The notes beneath the pieces were generated by a model. The model worked only from the letters and a program-made list of their open reading frames with translations, was not told the DNA's origin and ran no database searches. This document shows positions 37,803 to 50,512 of a stretch of 64,000 nucleotides of DNA, piece by piece. The number at the start of each line of letters is the position of its first letter. Positions within the stretch are counted from its first letter, which is position 1. This DNA is from Tetrahymena thermophila SB210 (Eukaryota; Ciliophora; Oligohymenophorea; Hymenostomatida; Tetrahymenidae). Where the stretch lies: contig NW_002476210.1 in NCBI RefSeq assembly GCF_000189635.1, forward strand, positions 1 to 64,000. The letters run 5' to 3'. The position numbers were made by a program, and so were the translations under genes.

Positions 37803-37872
37803 ATTAATTCTGATAGATATTTTCAAATATTGGTGTAATTAATATTTGATAAATTTTGATTAGTATTTTAAA
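37803..37872 (+). promoter_or_regulatory. Conserved upstream block, copy 3
   Basis: Third occurrence of the block (TTCTGATAGATATTTTCAAA ... TTTTGATTAGTATTTTAAAA), beginning about 164 bp before the copy 3 ATG. Spacing is preserved in all three genes. Confidence 0.4.
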
Positions 37873-37966
37873 ATATAAGCTTGAACTTAATGACTTTAAA
37901 AGCTGCTAGTCTTAATTAAGTTGATTATATTTTTATATAATAAAAAATACAAAGATTTAAAATAAT

Positions 37967-38878
37967 ATGAAATAAACCTGCTATCAAAACTTAGTTTTAG
38001 GCCTTTTACTTATTGCCTCAGTTGCTACTGCTGAGTCTCTTTTCCCTCACGACTAACAAGTAAAAATTATAGATGGAGAAGAATATGTGCATACTCCTTT
38101 TGGCTTGATGTTAAGAGAATGTGTTCAAAATGTTCCATCAGGTTCTTATATTTAAGAAACTGAAGACGGTGTACTCATTACTCATGGCTAAAGAAATTTT
38201 TCTAAAAGACTCGAAAGAAATGAAAAATGTATAAAAAATGACCTAACAAGAAAACAAAGAGAATCAGTAAAATATGATGGTTGGATAGATTCTGCTAGTT
38301 GGGATATTCCTGAAAATACTAAATTAAGTAAGTTTGAATCTTTTTATTCTGTGCCTAGTACTCCTCTTGGTAAGAATGATTAATATATATACTATTTTAT
38401 TGGAGCTTAAAATAACGATAATAGTGGTTCAGGTCTCTCGATTATTTAACCTGTTTTGAGCTATACATTAGATGGGTGGTATTTTTAATCATGGAATTGC
38501 TGTCCTAGTGGATAGGCTATTAACACTGAAGCCGTTAAAAACATTACTCCTCGTGACCAAGTTTATGGTTCTGTTGAAGTAAATAACTCCTAAATTACTA
38601 TTATCTCTTAAAATAAGTATGGAGATTAATCACTACTTACTGTTGATACTAATGGAAGGAATTTTGATTGGGTAACTGCTGCTTTGGAAGTTTATCACAC
38701 AATCGAATGCAATGATTATCCTTTTGGAAAAATGACTTATTCTTAAATGAATATTACCCTTTCTGATGGAACTTAAGCCATACCAGAATGGGAAAAAACT
38801 GGATTTACAGAATGCGCTGGATAAACTAAAGTCCTTAATCCAAAAACTGTTACCATTTAACATAATTTCCGTGATTGA
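37967..38878 (+). CDS. Secreted protein, tandem family copy 3
   Basis: Single exon, 303 residues. Signal peptide LVLGLLLIASVATA with likely cleavage before ESLF. Compared with copies 1 and 2 it has a two-residue gap in the VQETEDG region and more changes near residues 60-100 (WIDSASWDIPENTKL). The C-terminal half is highly conserved (SIIQPVLSYTLDGWYFQSW, VYGSVEVNNSQITIISQNK, ALEVYHTIECNDYPFGKM). An antisense frame at 38633-38863 is a shadow of this gene. It is the last member of the array; the next gene is on the opposite strand. Confidence 0.9.
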
Positions 38879-39877
38879 AATCCATAGAATAAATTTATAT
38901 AATTAATTATTGATTAGTAACCAAAATTTATCATAAAAATAAATTGTTTTTTCTATATATTAATATTTTTTTAAAAAGAAATTGATTAAATTTGATAAAT
39001 TAAATTGGCAATTAAATGTTAAATAATATTAATTGATTGATTTATTTATTTCCAAATATTTATTCTTTCTCAAAGTAATTTATTCATTTAAAACTAGCTT
39101 TAAACCATAAAACAAATTAAAAAAGGATTTGATATTTTTTAAATATGTCTACATATATATTTTGTGAAACTTAATTGGAATAAGTTTTTTTTAAAATTCA
39201 AAATTGTATGTTAGATATATTATATATTTGAAATGTGAACCCACTTTGAAAATTATTTTCTAAATTATCAAATTTAAAAAAAATAAAAATGTAAAATATT
39301 TTCATTTTTGAGTGTTACTATAATATGACCTATTAATGAGAAATTATCTAATATTAAAAAATAAAAATTGATTAAACACTACCATATCAAATTACAAATT
39401 AATAAATAAAAATTCTTCAAGAGCTATTTCTTCATTATGACTATGGTTTATAAAATAATTTATTTTATTTTTAAAAAATATTCAGAGGAATTGGTTTTAT
39501 AATAAATAATACAAATTTCTCAATATGCAATTTAATTCAATAAAAAAATGAGATAATAGTGTAATTATAATATTATTAAAAAATTTATATCAAAGGTAAT
39601 ATTTTAATGAAGATTTATTTGGAGTGAATATTATTAAAATTAATAATTTCATTAAATGTAAAAATAAAAATAAGACAAATGAATTTACATAAAATTAATT
39701 ACTTAATTATAATTTAGTTATTTTTAACAAAATCTCATTGAAGTAAATAAAAATTTTAATAAAAAAATTACAAAAAAATTGAAGACAAAATAAAAAAATC
39801 AATCAATTAAAAGAATACTGAGAATATCTTCAACTATTTAATATATTATATTAATAATTAAAGATATTTAAAATCTA
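38879..39877. other. Convergent intergenic spacer
   Basis: 1 kb of AT-rich DNA between the converging array copy 3 and the minus-strand gene ending at 39878. Nothing recognisable. Confidence 0.6.
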
Positions 39878-41146
39878 TCAAATTATGTTTTATTGATCAT
39901 CTTGTTATTATTCTTGAGATTAGTTTAAATCTTTTTGAATATTCTCTTAATTATGCATTACGTCGCTTACGACTTATTAGTCTTATTAATTACTTTCAAT
40001 AGAACCGTTTCCATTCTACTTTTATTAAGCTTCACTTTATTATTTTTTAATGAGGGATAATATAAAAAGAGATTTTGTAAAAATGCTTAAATATTATCCA
40101 CTATTAAATATAATACCCTTTAAAATGTTGTTATTTCTTTCTATCTCTTACTAGAGGTCAAGGTACTCACTAGGATCTTTGAATTTGTAATATAGTGCCA
40201 AAAGTAAAAAAGTTGTCTTAAAATTACAAAAATCTTTTGGATTGTCGCCTTCTCTTTTCTTCCAGATGTCATATGCTTGCTTTAGTCTTTTTTCTTAATT
40301 TTCAAAATCATAAATTTTAAGCTTTTCCATTTCTGTTTCTATGTATTGAGGTATCATTTATGCTATGTATTTATCATGGAAGTCTGTTTTTAAATGAGGA
40401 TCTACATTTTCAAGTATAGAAATAGATAGTTTATGATCTTCTACATATTCTTTGTGTTACTATCTATTTTCATATATTTTAGTTCTTTAGCGAATCAATC
40501 CACTAGTTTGTAAACCATTTTTATCAAGTCCTTTTGCTTTAATATAAGCAAGAGCTTCCTCAATCACAAATTAAGCAGTATCACTATTTCCTAAAATCAT
40601 TTCTGCAGTACATATAAATGAATATAAGTTTGCATTATCCTCAGCATCATCAGGTGAAATTTAAGCCTTAATTTCATAGAAAGCTTCTAATCCTAATTTA
40701 GTGAATTCTTTTCTCTCTAAGTTCATTGTGTAACTCAAAATACAATTAAATTCATTCAAGCAATTTAATTTGAGTTTCTTTTTTAATAAAATAATCTCTT
40801 TGAGCAACTCAATTGCCTTAGCTGTTTACGATTTATCCAAATTATTATATGTAGCTACTAAAGTTTACAGAGCAAAAAGAAGAATTTTTTCTTCAAACAT
40901 ATCTTTAAATAGTTAAATATTCTCATCTTTTTACATATCGACCTTCGCTTATTTTTCAGTATCATTTTCTACAGCAGTCTCTTCAGTTGTTTCTTCTTAA
41001 TTCTATACTTCTTCTTATTCCATTTTTTGACCAATTATTTAACTGTCAGAATTTTCGATTAATTCAGTCTCTTTAATGGTAGCTTGACTCATATCTTAAG
41101 ATTGTTCTGATTTATTTAATTCGTTAACAAAATTTTAGTTTTCCAT
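39878..41146 (-). CDS. Helical acidic protein, unrecognised (TPR-like look)
   Basis: Single exon, 422 residues from ATG 41146 to TGA. The N-terminal ~80 residues are acidic, Gln-rich and probably disordered (QEEVQNQEETTEETAVEND). The centre is a run of amphipathic helices such as KILLFALQTLVATYNNLDK, KAIELLKEIILLKKKLKLN, AQFVIEEALAYIKAKGLD and RLKQAYDIWKKREGDNP. Their spacing suggests a helical-repeat (TPR-like) fold, but I see no canonical TPR consensus. The C-terminus is again Q-rich (QSQEQQQDDQQN). TAA/TAG as Gln are abundant. Function unknown; cytoplasmic by default, as no signal or membrane span is seen. Confidence 0.88.
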
Positions 41147-41952
41147 ATTGTTTCAATTGAAGCCTTTTTTAATTTTTTGTTATAATTTATTAATTTATAA
41201 ATAAATATCAAAGAATTTTGTATTTTAAGAGCATTAAATTAAAATAGAAACTTTTTTAAATATCTTAGGGTACATTCACTTGACGTGTCTATTATATAAT
41301 AGTACCACTCCTCGTCCATACAATTAAAACAGCTTAAATTGATTTCTAGTCATTAAAATTGATATATTATAAGCAGTATTTAGATTACTTATTTTTGAGT
41401 TGAAGTTTCAAAGGATAAGCTTTGGTGTGGCTATTATGATAAATATCAAATATTTTTATTATCCTAAATAAATAAGGCGCAATATTTGTATTGATATTCT
41501 TATAAAATATATCTATCCAATTTTCTATATAAAAAAAAATTTGCTAAAGCTTCCAATTAATATTCTAATTATAAATTCAATAATTTTGATTTAAACAAAA
41601 AAATTTTGAATACAAAAGTTTAATGAGTGATTAAAATTAATTGCTGTTAAGACAAAAAATTAAGTTATTTTATAGAGAAATATTTTAAAGTGAAATCAAT
41701 GTTGATTAATCTATAAGAAAAATGAAACAAATACAAGAATGGATAAACATAGACTTTTTAATAGATTTAAATTTTTTAACATTGATTGAAACTTATTTTG
41801 ATTGAATATATATTATTGATTAATAGATAGATTAGATTTTTTTAATTTAACTTTCTAATTTTTTTCTTGCTTATTATTTTATTTTTAAACATTTTAATGT
41901 TTCTTTTAATTTTTTACAAGCTGATACACTCACTATCTTAATAATTTTTTTT
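41147..41952. other. Intergenic spacer
   Basis: 0.8 kb of AT-rich DNA. It should hold the promoter of the minus-strand helical gene and the 3' UTR of the first CDC50 gene. No other feature seen. Confidence 0.55.
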
Positions 41953-43317
41953 TCACTTGTCTTTCTTATTTTTATCTAAAGTCAATAAAATGATATATGA
42001 AACGATGCAAACAAAAGCCCCTGAAAAATAAGCTACTATGAGTACTAAATTTTTTTAACCAAAAGGAGAAGATGTTGTTAACAGTACATACTTGTAACCA
42101 TTAAAATCGCTTGAGTTATATTCTAATTTTGATAAAGAAAATGTTGAGGTTTTATAATTTAGAAAAAAAATATTTTTACAATTATTAACTACTATTTTAT
42201 AATCTCCGCTTGGAAGATCTTATTTTATTCTGCCCCATAGCTTTTTAAACTTTCCCATTCCAGAAGTTCTCATCCAAACCATGAAATGCTCTTTTTAAAT
42301 AAATCATATTTTTAATATTAATTAATACAATTTAAAATGCTTAATATTTATACCATCTGTTACATCATGCCATGCTTGAGTTTGTGCATTACTTGTAGGC
42401 TTATAATTATATTCTATATCTACATCCCAAGCTATATCATTTTCAAATATTTGAATACTCTAAGTTTCCTGGTACATCTTGAAAGTATCTTCATTATTTT
42501 TTATGTAAAAAAAATAATTCATTATTTGTTTTTATGATTTAATAATTATTTTAGCAGATTTATGAATAATTAATAGTTGCTTTTTATAGTAAAAACTAAT
42601 TAAATAATTACCATTAAAAAAAGTTTTAGCAATTAAACCGCAAGGGATAGCAGGATCATTTGGATTCAAAGGAGTTCCACCTATACTTAGTACTTTACCC
42701 ATATCAGCATTTGTTACAAAAGGAGCACATGATACTAAATCTGATAGAGACCTATCTTATCCCCTTAATTGTTAAATATCCTAAATGTGATATTAGTTGA
42801 ACTTAAATATATTTTATTTTTTTTAATATATCAAAAAAATACTTTTGATTAGTAGAATTTTCTATGGGTTTAAAAGAAGTTGTCAAGTTAGTAGTAAAAA
42901 AAGATGGGCTGTGACATATATGAAGGTATATTTATGTTAAAAGTGCAAGTTGTACCAAGAACGCATTAATTATCATAGCGCACAGTTACCTAAACAATCT
43001 AAGTGTAATAGTAGGTAAAAAGAGATCCAAACAATATGAAAAACAAAGCTATTTATTAAATAAATGATTAATATCCTCATAACAAAATCATTTTTGCAAA
43101 ATCTTAAGGATCTTTATTAAATTGATGTTTCTGCAATCAAATATCTAGTCCTAATTAATGCATCAAAAATGAAAATTTTACTGAGTAAAATAAATAAAAG
43201 TTTGTTTCTTTTATATTTAGAATTAAACTTCCACTTTCTTAAAGCTGTATTTAGAAAATCGTCGCCATCATCTTTAAGCGCCTTATTCATTGTACCAAAT
43301 GTATTATTTTCTGTCAT
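41953..43317 (-). CDS. CDC50/LEM3 family protein, tandem copy A
   Basis: Subunit that binds P4-ATPase lipid flippases and helps them leave the ER. Six exons (43317-43182, 43075-42843, 42780-42612, 42488-42354, 42290-42180, 42122-41953) give 317 residues. Membrane span 1 is ALFFILFGSLFTYYY. Family blocks follow: FFYYQLDNFFQTHRKFYQSK (family YYxLxNFYQNHRRY), SDLVSCAPFVTN, NPNDPAIPCGLIAKTFFND (family PCGxIAxSxFND), an IAWDVDIEYNY segment and HFMVWMRTSGMGKFKKLWGR (family FIVWMRTAxLPxFRKLY). LPSGDYKIVVN and span 2 near the C-terminus (NLVLIVAYFSGAFVCIVSYI) complete it. The conserved extracellular Cys pairs are present. The first intron's acceptor is the least certain join. The N-terminus before span 1 (KALKDDGDDFLNTALRKWKF) is unlike animal CDC50. 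Confidence 0.92.
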
Positions 43318-43787
43318 TTTTATTAATCTTTATAATTTTTTGTTCCTAACAAATGGAAAATAAATAACCTATAGAGAATTATTAACCTTAATAATTAATT
43401 TATTTTTCTTGAATAGAAGTCTATTAATATAAATTTAAAAAACAATTAGAAATTAGGTTATCTACTATCTAATAAATGCATAGCAAATCCCTTTGAACGT
43501 TAAATTAAATTAAAACAATAATGTGAGCAAACACAAATAATATAATTATGATAATTAATATATAACATATAACTTTTAAATTAGTTCTAAATTCTATTAA
43601 AATAAATATATTCCCAATTTATTAAAATCATTTAGTGTTACGAGAGAGAGACATTTATTTAACTTAGATAAAATTTATATTATTTAATCAATTATAAGTA
43701 ATATGAATAAGAGATATTGAGTTAAGTTTATTTAATAATTTAGTTTTTATTTAAATTTAAAGATATAATTAATCAAATACATTTAAA
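43318..43787. other. Spacer between CDC50 copies
   Basis: 470 bp of AT-rich DNA with the promoter of copy A and the 3' UTR of copy B. No other feature. Confidence 0.6.
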
Positions 43788-45396
43788 TCATTTATCTTTC
43801 TTTGCCTTGTTGAAAAAATACAAAGAAACTACTGAAATGATGCAAATAAGAGCTCCTGAAAAATAAGCAACAATTAGAACAATATTTTTTTAACCAAAGG
43901 GAGAAGAAGTAGTTATTATAAAGAATTTCTATCCGTTATATTCAGATGTATTATATTCTTAATTTAAAAAAAATGTTAATATTTATTTTTTAAATTAATT
44001 AATTTTATTTTACAGTTGTTTATTGTTAACTTATATACTCCAGCTGGCAAGTCCTATTTTATTCTTCCCCATAATTTCTTAAATGTTCCCATTCCTGATG
44101 TTCTCATCCATACCATAAAATGCTCTGATGTTTAAAAATTTTTAAATATGTTAAGAAAGCCATGGTGAATAAATAAATAATAAATATGATTACCATCTGT
44201 CACATCTACCCAGGCCTTTTGTGGAGCATCACTTGTTTATTTATAGTTATAATCAATATCAACAGTCCAAGCTATTTATGATTGATCGATTTAAATAAGA
44301 GTCCCATTTTAACTTTAAAGTTAATATGTATCTTTTGATATAAAAAAGTTAAAGAATTAATTTAATTTAGCTCAATAAAATAAATTGTATTATTTATTTT
44401 TTTGCAATTTCTTTTTTGTTTATGAAAATATTATTTTTTTAAATTTATTTATATTTTATAATCATTAGAACGCTCTTTAAATTTATTTTAAAATTAAAAT
44501 CTAATCCTTTTTTCTAATTATTTACACTTAATTTTAATCTATTGCGAAAATATAAATTCATTTTTTATTTAAATATTAAAAAATAAATTAAAAAATATGA
44601 TTTTTAAAAGTAGAACAAATAAAAAAGGTTTTATAATTATTTTTGATTTACCATTAAAATAAAGCTTTGATAATAATCCACAAGGAATAGCAGGATCTTA
44701 GGGATTCAAAGTTTATCCTGTAAAGCTTAATGTTTTCCCCATATCTTGATTTGTAACATATGGAGCACATGAAGATAGCTGTGAAATAGTTCTATCTTCA
44801 CCTTTTAGCTGAAGAGTATCCTTTTTAATGGTTTTATTAAAATATTGTTTCGTTAATCATTTCAAGTATAAAATATTTAATTACTTTTGATTAGTAGAAC
44901 TTTCTGTTTGTTTGATAGAAATTATCAATCTCATAATAGAAAAAAATAGGCTAAGTCATTTTTTATGTAATATCTATTTAAATCTAACAGCGGGTATTTA
45001 GTGAGCATTGATTGTCATACTATTCTTTTATTTACTGTATTTATGTATAGTAATATGTAAATACTGATCCAAACGTTAAGAAGAATACAACTAAAAGTTA
45101 TTTGTTAAAAAATATTTAATTTATATTAATGGTTAATTCATCTTTAAAAAATTTAAACAAATGATTTCCTTATTATCTATTGTTGAAAATAATGTTTGCT
45201 TTCTAAATTTATTGGTACATATATACATTTTAAGTAAATCAAAAATAAATTTACGCAAACAAATAAATATTATTTGGTTTCTTTTATACTTTGAGTTGAA
45301 TTTCCATTTTTTTAACGCCATATTTAAAAAATCATCCCCATCATCCTTTAGTGCTTTGTTCATAGTAGCACCAAATGTATTATTATGATCAGTCAT
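43788..45396 (-). CDS. CDC50/LEM3 family protein, tandem copy B
   Basis: Paralogue of copy A with the same six-exon layout (45396-45255, 45141-44885, 44820-44652, 44331-44194, 44124-44014, 43957-43788), giving 328 residues. Exons 3, 5 and 6 have identical lengths in both copies (169, 111 and 170). The N-terminus NKALKDDGDDFLNMALKKWK is nearly identical to A. Blocks: VFFLTFGSVFTYYYTQ (span 1), FFYYEIDNFYQTNRKFYQSK, SSCAPYVTNQDMGK, PQDPAIPCGLLSKLYFN, HFMVWMRTSGMGTFKKLWGR and NIVLIVAYFSGALICIISVV (span 2). It likely serves a different flippase from copy A, or a different time of expression; this is inference. The exon 1/2 join is the only uncertain one. Confidence 0.92.
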
Positions 45397-46267
45397 TAAT
45401 CTAATAAAATATTTTAAATTTAATTATTCTACTTTTCTTCTATCTATTTTATTTTTAACAAATAAAACTAAATCAATTTAACTAGAAAGAATGTTTAGTA
45501 TTTCTTTATTAATTAATCAAATAATTTCTAACTAATTTAATTTTTTTACATCTTCACACAAAGACAATGCGAACTCTATTAAAATAGTATAATTGTTATG
45601 GAAATTTTAATGAGCACCAAACTTTATTAAGTCAGATATTTTGATAGCATATTAATTGTCTTAATTCTTAAAAATTATGTTTTGGGAAATTGATTAGCAG
45701 AAAACTCTATTTTGAAGTTATTAAATTATTTAAAATTGTTTTCAAGAGTAATTATTATTTTTGAGGAAATTGCATATGTTCATTAAAATTAATTAAATAA
45801 ATTCTTTAATGTTTTTTAATTATAGTCAGTATAAAAAACTTAACAAAAATATCATCATTTATTATTTACAACATAGTAATTCATTTTTTTTTTTAATTAA
45901 GTAAAGATATTAAAACAAAAATAAATTAGAAAGGAAATTTAAATTTGAAAAATAATATTTTTTCTAAAACAGTATTAAAATAAAATATTTTTATTGTTGA
46001 AATTCTATAAAATTAATTTAATTAATTATTGGAAATTAGTTAAGAGTTTATTAATATACATATTGTATAAGTATTTATTAACCCAAAGAGATAAACCTAA
46101 AGAATTATGTATAGAAGAAGCAAATAAAATATGATATTTTTTTAATTTTCCTAATCTATTTACAAATAAAATAAAACTAAATATAGCTGAATTTAAAATT
46201 ATTTTATTTTGATAAATAGATACAATTTTTATTTAATTAATGATGCATTTAATAGAATTTTTATTGG
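45397..46267. other. Divergent promoter region
   Basis: 0.87 kb between divergent genes (CDC50 B leftward, RdRP-like gene rightward). AT-rich, with no motif I can name. A plus-strand frame with ATG at 46240 (MMHLIEFLLDEINM) looks coding but does not join the next exon in phase. Confidence 0.45.
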
Positions 46268-49200
46268 ATGAAATAAATATGTTAAGATATATCATATTAT
46301 TCTTCGTAGGGTAAATTTCTCATATTTTTGTAAAAAAATTTGATAAAAGCAAAACAAAAATTTAGTAAGAAACAAATATTATATATTAATTAAATTTCTT
46401 TTTCTTAGATTTTAATAACTTCTTAGAATATATGATTAAATAAGATAACTTTTAGAACGATAAAAATATCTACACAATTTGTTTAACATTTAAAAATGTT
46501 GACGAAAACTTATTTAAAGATTTTCATTCAATAGCTAGCAAAATTTAAGAAGATAAGATATTTTAAGGAAAGAAACATTATGAAAAAGTCATGATAATCA
46601 GCTTAATAGATGAATTCAATGATCTTTAGGATAAATACTAAATAGGACAACATACTTAAGGAAGTATAAATAAATAACTAGATAATCTAATGTAAGCAAA
46701 TAATCACAATGTTTAGTTCGGATAAATGAAAAAGAAGATTACTAAGATATAAGTTTTTTAAAAGAAAAGTGATAATAATCCTGATAAAATTAATATCCAT
46801 ATGCTTCTGTAATATAGTTAGAAAAAATGTGACCAAAATTTAATATAAAAAATAAAAAGAATGCTAAAGGCAGATTCTTATGAGGAAAGATAGTATATCA
46901 GAAGTTCTATCTATAAGAATTTTTACAGACCACACACAGACATATTTTAGTATCCTACTTAAAACAAAATTGTCTTAAATAACTTTTCATACGGTATGTA
47001 AAAGAATCCTTCAAGTGAGTTCATAAAAATTTGGGATTTAAAAGAATTAAAAGATTTGTATGAAGAAGAAAAAGAAGGATGCTAAGGAGTTTGTTTTGTT
47101 GAATTTATACACAAAAAAAACTTTAAAGATGAAAATTAATTCTTTATTTTCTTTACATTAAAAGTGTTGGATTATTACATTCCATTCAAACTTTAAGTGC
47201 AAGTGGAGAGCATTTATACTAGAAATCTATTCTCAAATAATAAAGATGACTTTACTCTCTTTTTAAAGATAGCAGGTTTTCCTAAAATAAGCAAAAGCTT
47301 AGAAGTTAACAATAAATTTTACTATCATTATGATTTTTTGAACTGGGAGAGATATAATAATTTTTTATTGGGTAAAATATAAGAATAGAGTAATTTAATA
47401 AAAATGTAAATACTTCAGCATCATGTCATTTAAATAAATGCAAGCAGAGAGTATATTTTAGAAAACAAAGAAGCCTTTGCTAATATAATTTCATACTTTA
47501 AAGAATAAAATAAAGTTTAATTTCATGAACAATTATCACCAAAATCTTAGCCTCAAGATTTGCTATACTAAAACTATTTTACCAAAGTTATAGAATTTCT
47601 AGAAGATCTCAAAAATAAAAAATGCAAACAGTATGTATCTATGTTTAAAAAATCTTTAGCTAAGCTAGTTATGTCTAAAATACTGGATCTCCGTATGCTC
47701 AATGATTATAATATACAATAAATTATTAACAAAAATTTTCAAAAAGTCACACTTTTGTTTAGACTAATGCACTTGAATCCTTCCATTTATTAAGTAAAAA
47801 AGTAATTAAAATTTATTTATATTTAAAAATTAATTAAAAATAGATTTAAAATCGTGATTTCAAAGCCTTTTTAGATGAAAAACTAAAATAATTTAGCGAT
47901 TTAAAAGATCTTAAAAACGAAATCAATAAATCTTTATGGATTCCTGAAAATTTTTGTTTAGTAAACAAAATAATTATTACTCCTTCAGTTGTTATCTATG
48001 GAAACGAAGAACTTGTTCCTTTATCATCAAGTTTTTAAATTAAGAAGTTTTATGAAAAGAATTCTATAATTTATTTGCTGGATGAAGATTTGAACTTATT
48101 TGACTTCGAAGAGACAAGTGATAAATTTTTTAAAAGTACTTTTGAACAGTACATTAAGGATGATTCTTTTCGAATAGAAGATTTTGCTGGATATAAGATC
48201 GATGCGATAACAAGTAGGTGTATGAAAAGAAATTGCTTTTTTGCAACTTAATCTGAGAATCATGATGACCTGGAAAAAACCTTTCTTGATTATATCTAAA
48301 ATAGTAATGTCAATTGTACTCAACCAATTTACACTTTTGAAATAGATAACATTGAAATTCAAGGTCAACATTAAGAAATTGGGTATCTTAACTTTAAATT
48401 ACTAGACAAAATTCTTACAGGTGCTGATTTTGATTATAAAAATATGAAATTCTCATCTATTTTTGTAAACTATAAGCTCAATAATGGTGTGAATAAATTG
48501 TGCACACTCTTTTATCATGAGATAATGTAAAATGAAGGCTATCAAATAAAATTTACATTTAATCAAGAAGAAAAAAATCAAATATATGAAAAAGCTACAT
48601 TATAAATATTTAGTATAAATAAATGCAAAAATAAAGGTTTTATCAACAAGACAAATTTAGGTGATTTTCTTCAAAGTAAAGATTTAATACTCTAAAAACT
48701 TAATGAGCCAATCTAATAAGATAAATTTGAAGGTCTTGAGCTTTCATTATAACTAAATGAGGTTAAAATATTGCAAAAAATAAATCAACTAGAATCTTAT
48801 CTTTGTTAAAATATATACCCAATCTAAGACAGTTTTATTATTACAGGTAGAAAAGCAATAAAAATAAAGGACATATTTGAGACCATATATGATTAAACTA
48901 AAAAAGAACTTACTAAAAACTTCACAATAGAATAAATTTAGTTAAAGGTTGTTTTTTTTTTTTTAATTTTGTAGAGATTTCTTTCTTCTAAATTTTTTCC
49001 TATTACTAATTTAAACTTTCCTTTCAGATATTCATACTAATTTACGACTAAATTACTTTGTCTTTATTTTCAAACGATTTATAATTTATTTAAATTAAAT
49101 AGCTTCCTCAACATTAAAAATTAGAAGTAAAGAGGGTTTTAGTAGCAAAAAAAAGAGGAACTTTTGTTGGCAAATTTTATGTATTTGATGTGTTACAAGG

Positions 49201-50074
49201 TGAATATAATTATTAAAGTAACGAAATTAAAATAGATTAAAGTATCATTTTATTCCATACAGATTTTTAAGAATATTATTTTTGGCCTGAATTATATTCT
49301 TAAAGAGAAGATGTTTTTGAAAATAATTAAAGAGAATATATTGTAATTATTAATCCTAATCTTATAACAAACGAAATAAACGAAATGGAGGAGTTTACAA
49401 AATCAAAAATAAAGGAAATTTAAAATAGAAGTAACGATAAAAATTTTTAGGGGAATATTAATTGGTTAAATCAAAGTATGAGTGAAAATGAAGGCAGTAA
49501 GCAAAGTAAAAGTAAAGGAAAGATTGAAACTAGAGGATAATAATTTCTAAATGGAATAATAAAAAATAATATTAAATCTTAAGCTATGCTTCTTTTTTAT
49601 GGTGAATAAATACAATAACAACAGCAATAAATAAATAATTAAAGCAATTAGTAAGACTAATATTAATATAATAAAGAAAGTTATTTACATGAATTGTTTG
49701 ACGAATTAAATTTAAATGAACCTCCATTTAATTTAGATAAATTTAAGAAAGAAAAGAAATACTATGATTTCTACTTTCTCTTAAAATCTTAGCTTAATCA
49801 CATCGTCTATTCCTTAAATTTATAATATAAAATCAAAAACAAGTAATCAAAATAATAAAATGAGAACCTAGAAAAGAATAACTAAACATTAAATTTAATT
49901 TATGAACTCTATGAAGAAATTCAAAAATAGCTTTCTGATTTAAAAAATTAAATAAAAACAACACAAAACAGCTTTTTCTAATTGCACTAGTTTAGAAATA
50001 TTTTTGTAGAAAAAGAACTATCTCTCCCTTAAGAACTCATAGAGAAATGTATTAAAGTAATTCATTATTTTTGA
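46268..50074 (+). CDS. Large protein, possible divergent RNA-dependent RNA polymerase
   Basis: Four exons, 46268-46364, 46409-47793, 47844-48947 and 49103-50074, give 1,185 residues, the usual size of eukaryotic RDR proteins. Weak matches to RDR landmarks occur in the right order: IIITPSVVIYGNEELVPLSS plus IIYLLDEDLNLF (family TPTxVYxxGPExExSN ... FLRVxFxDE), GYKIDAITSRCMKRNCFFAT (family GR..FLAFSxSQLREHxxWFF), RVLVAKKRGTFVGKFYVFDV (family RxLxGVxDxxGxLxxGEVFV) and REYIVIINPNLI (family GxVxVTxNPCLHPGD). The catalytic DxDGD loop expected next is not seen; instead there is a Ser/Lys/Gln-rich tract and a Q-rich helical tail. If the relationship is real, the protein is probably catalytically dead. 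The first exon is the least certain: a shorter exon ending at 46310 also splices in phase. Being one large spliced gene is firm; the family is not. Confidence 0.75.
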
Positions 50075-50512
50075 TAAATTCCTTCATATTTATTTAATCT
50101 CGTGGTTTTTTTTATCCAGATTTACAATACAAAATAAATAATATATACCTTATATTATCATTACTTAAGGTTTTTATAAAAAACCATTTTCCTAGTTTTA
50201 ATCTATTAAATTTTTCTAAAATTTGAATTTTATTCCTTCATTAGGCTTACCTTAATTAATGAGAATTTAAGGTGCTTTCAAATCTTATCATTTAATTTAG
50301 GTTTTTTTCCATATTAAAATTGTTTATTTCAAAAAGTAAATGATTTCTAATTTACTATTTAAGAAATAGTTTTTAAAAAAATTTAATAATTGAAAAATAA
50401 AAAAATTTGCATTACATTTTTATAAATTTAACTTTGATATGAAAAGTTTTTATAATTTAAATCTTAAAAATGATAAAACTTTAAATCGTTTTACTTAACT
50501 AAAAAATAGAAT
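50075..50512. other. Intergenic spacer
   Basis: 440 bp of AT-rich DNA between two plus-strand genes. Nothing recognised. Confidence 0.6.

Larger units (their letters stand above)
35492..37966. other. Array spacer 2-3
   Basis: About 2.5 kb of AT-rich DNA with no gene seen. It holds a TCTA microsatellite at 36111-36147 and upstream-block copy 3 at 37803-37872. Confidence 0.5.

Noticed and set aside
43117..45396. Plus-strand frames at 43169-43363 and 45161-45388
   Set aside because: Antisense to the conserved N-terminal exons of the two CDC50 genes; their similarity to each other only reflects the CDC50 duplication.
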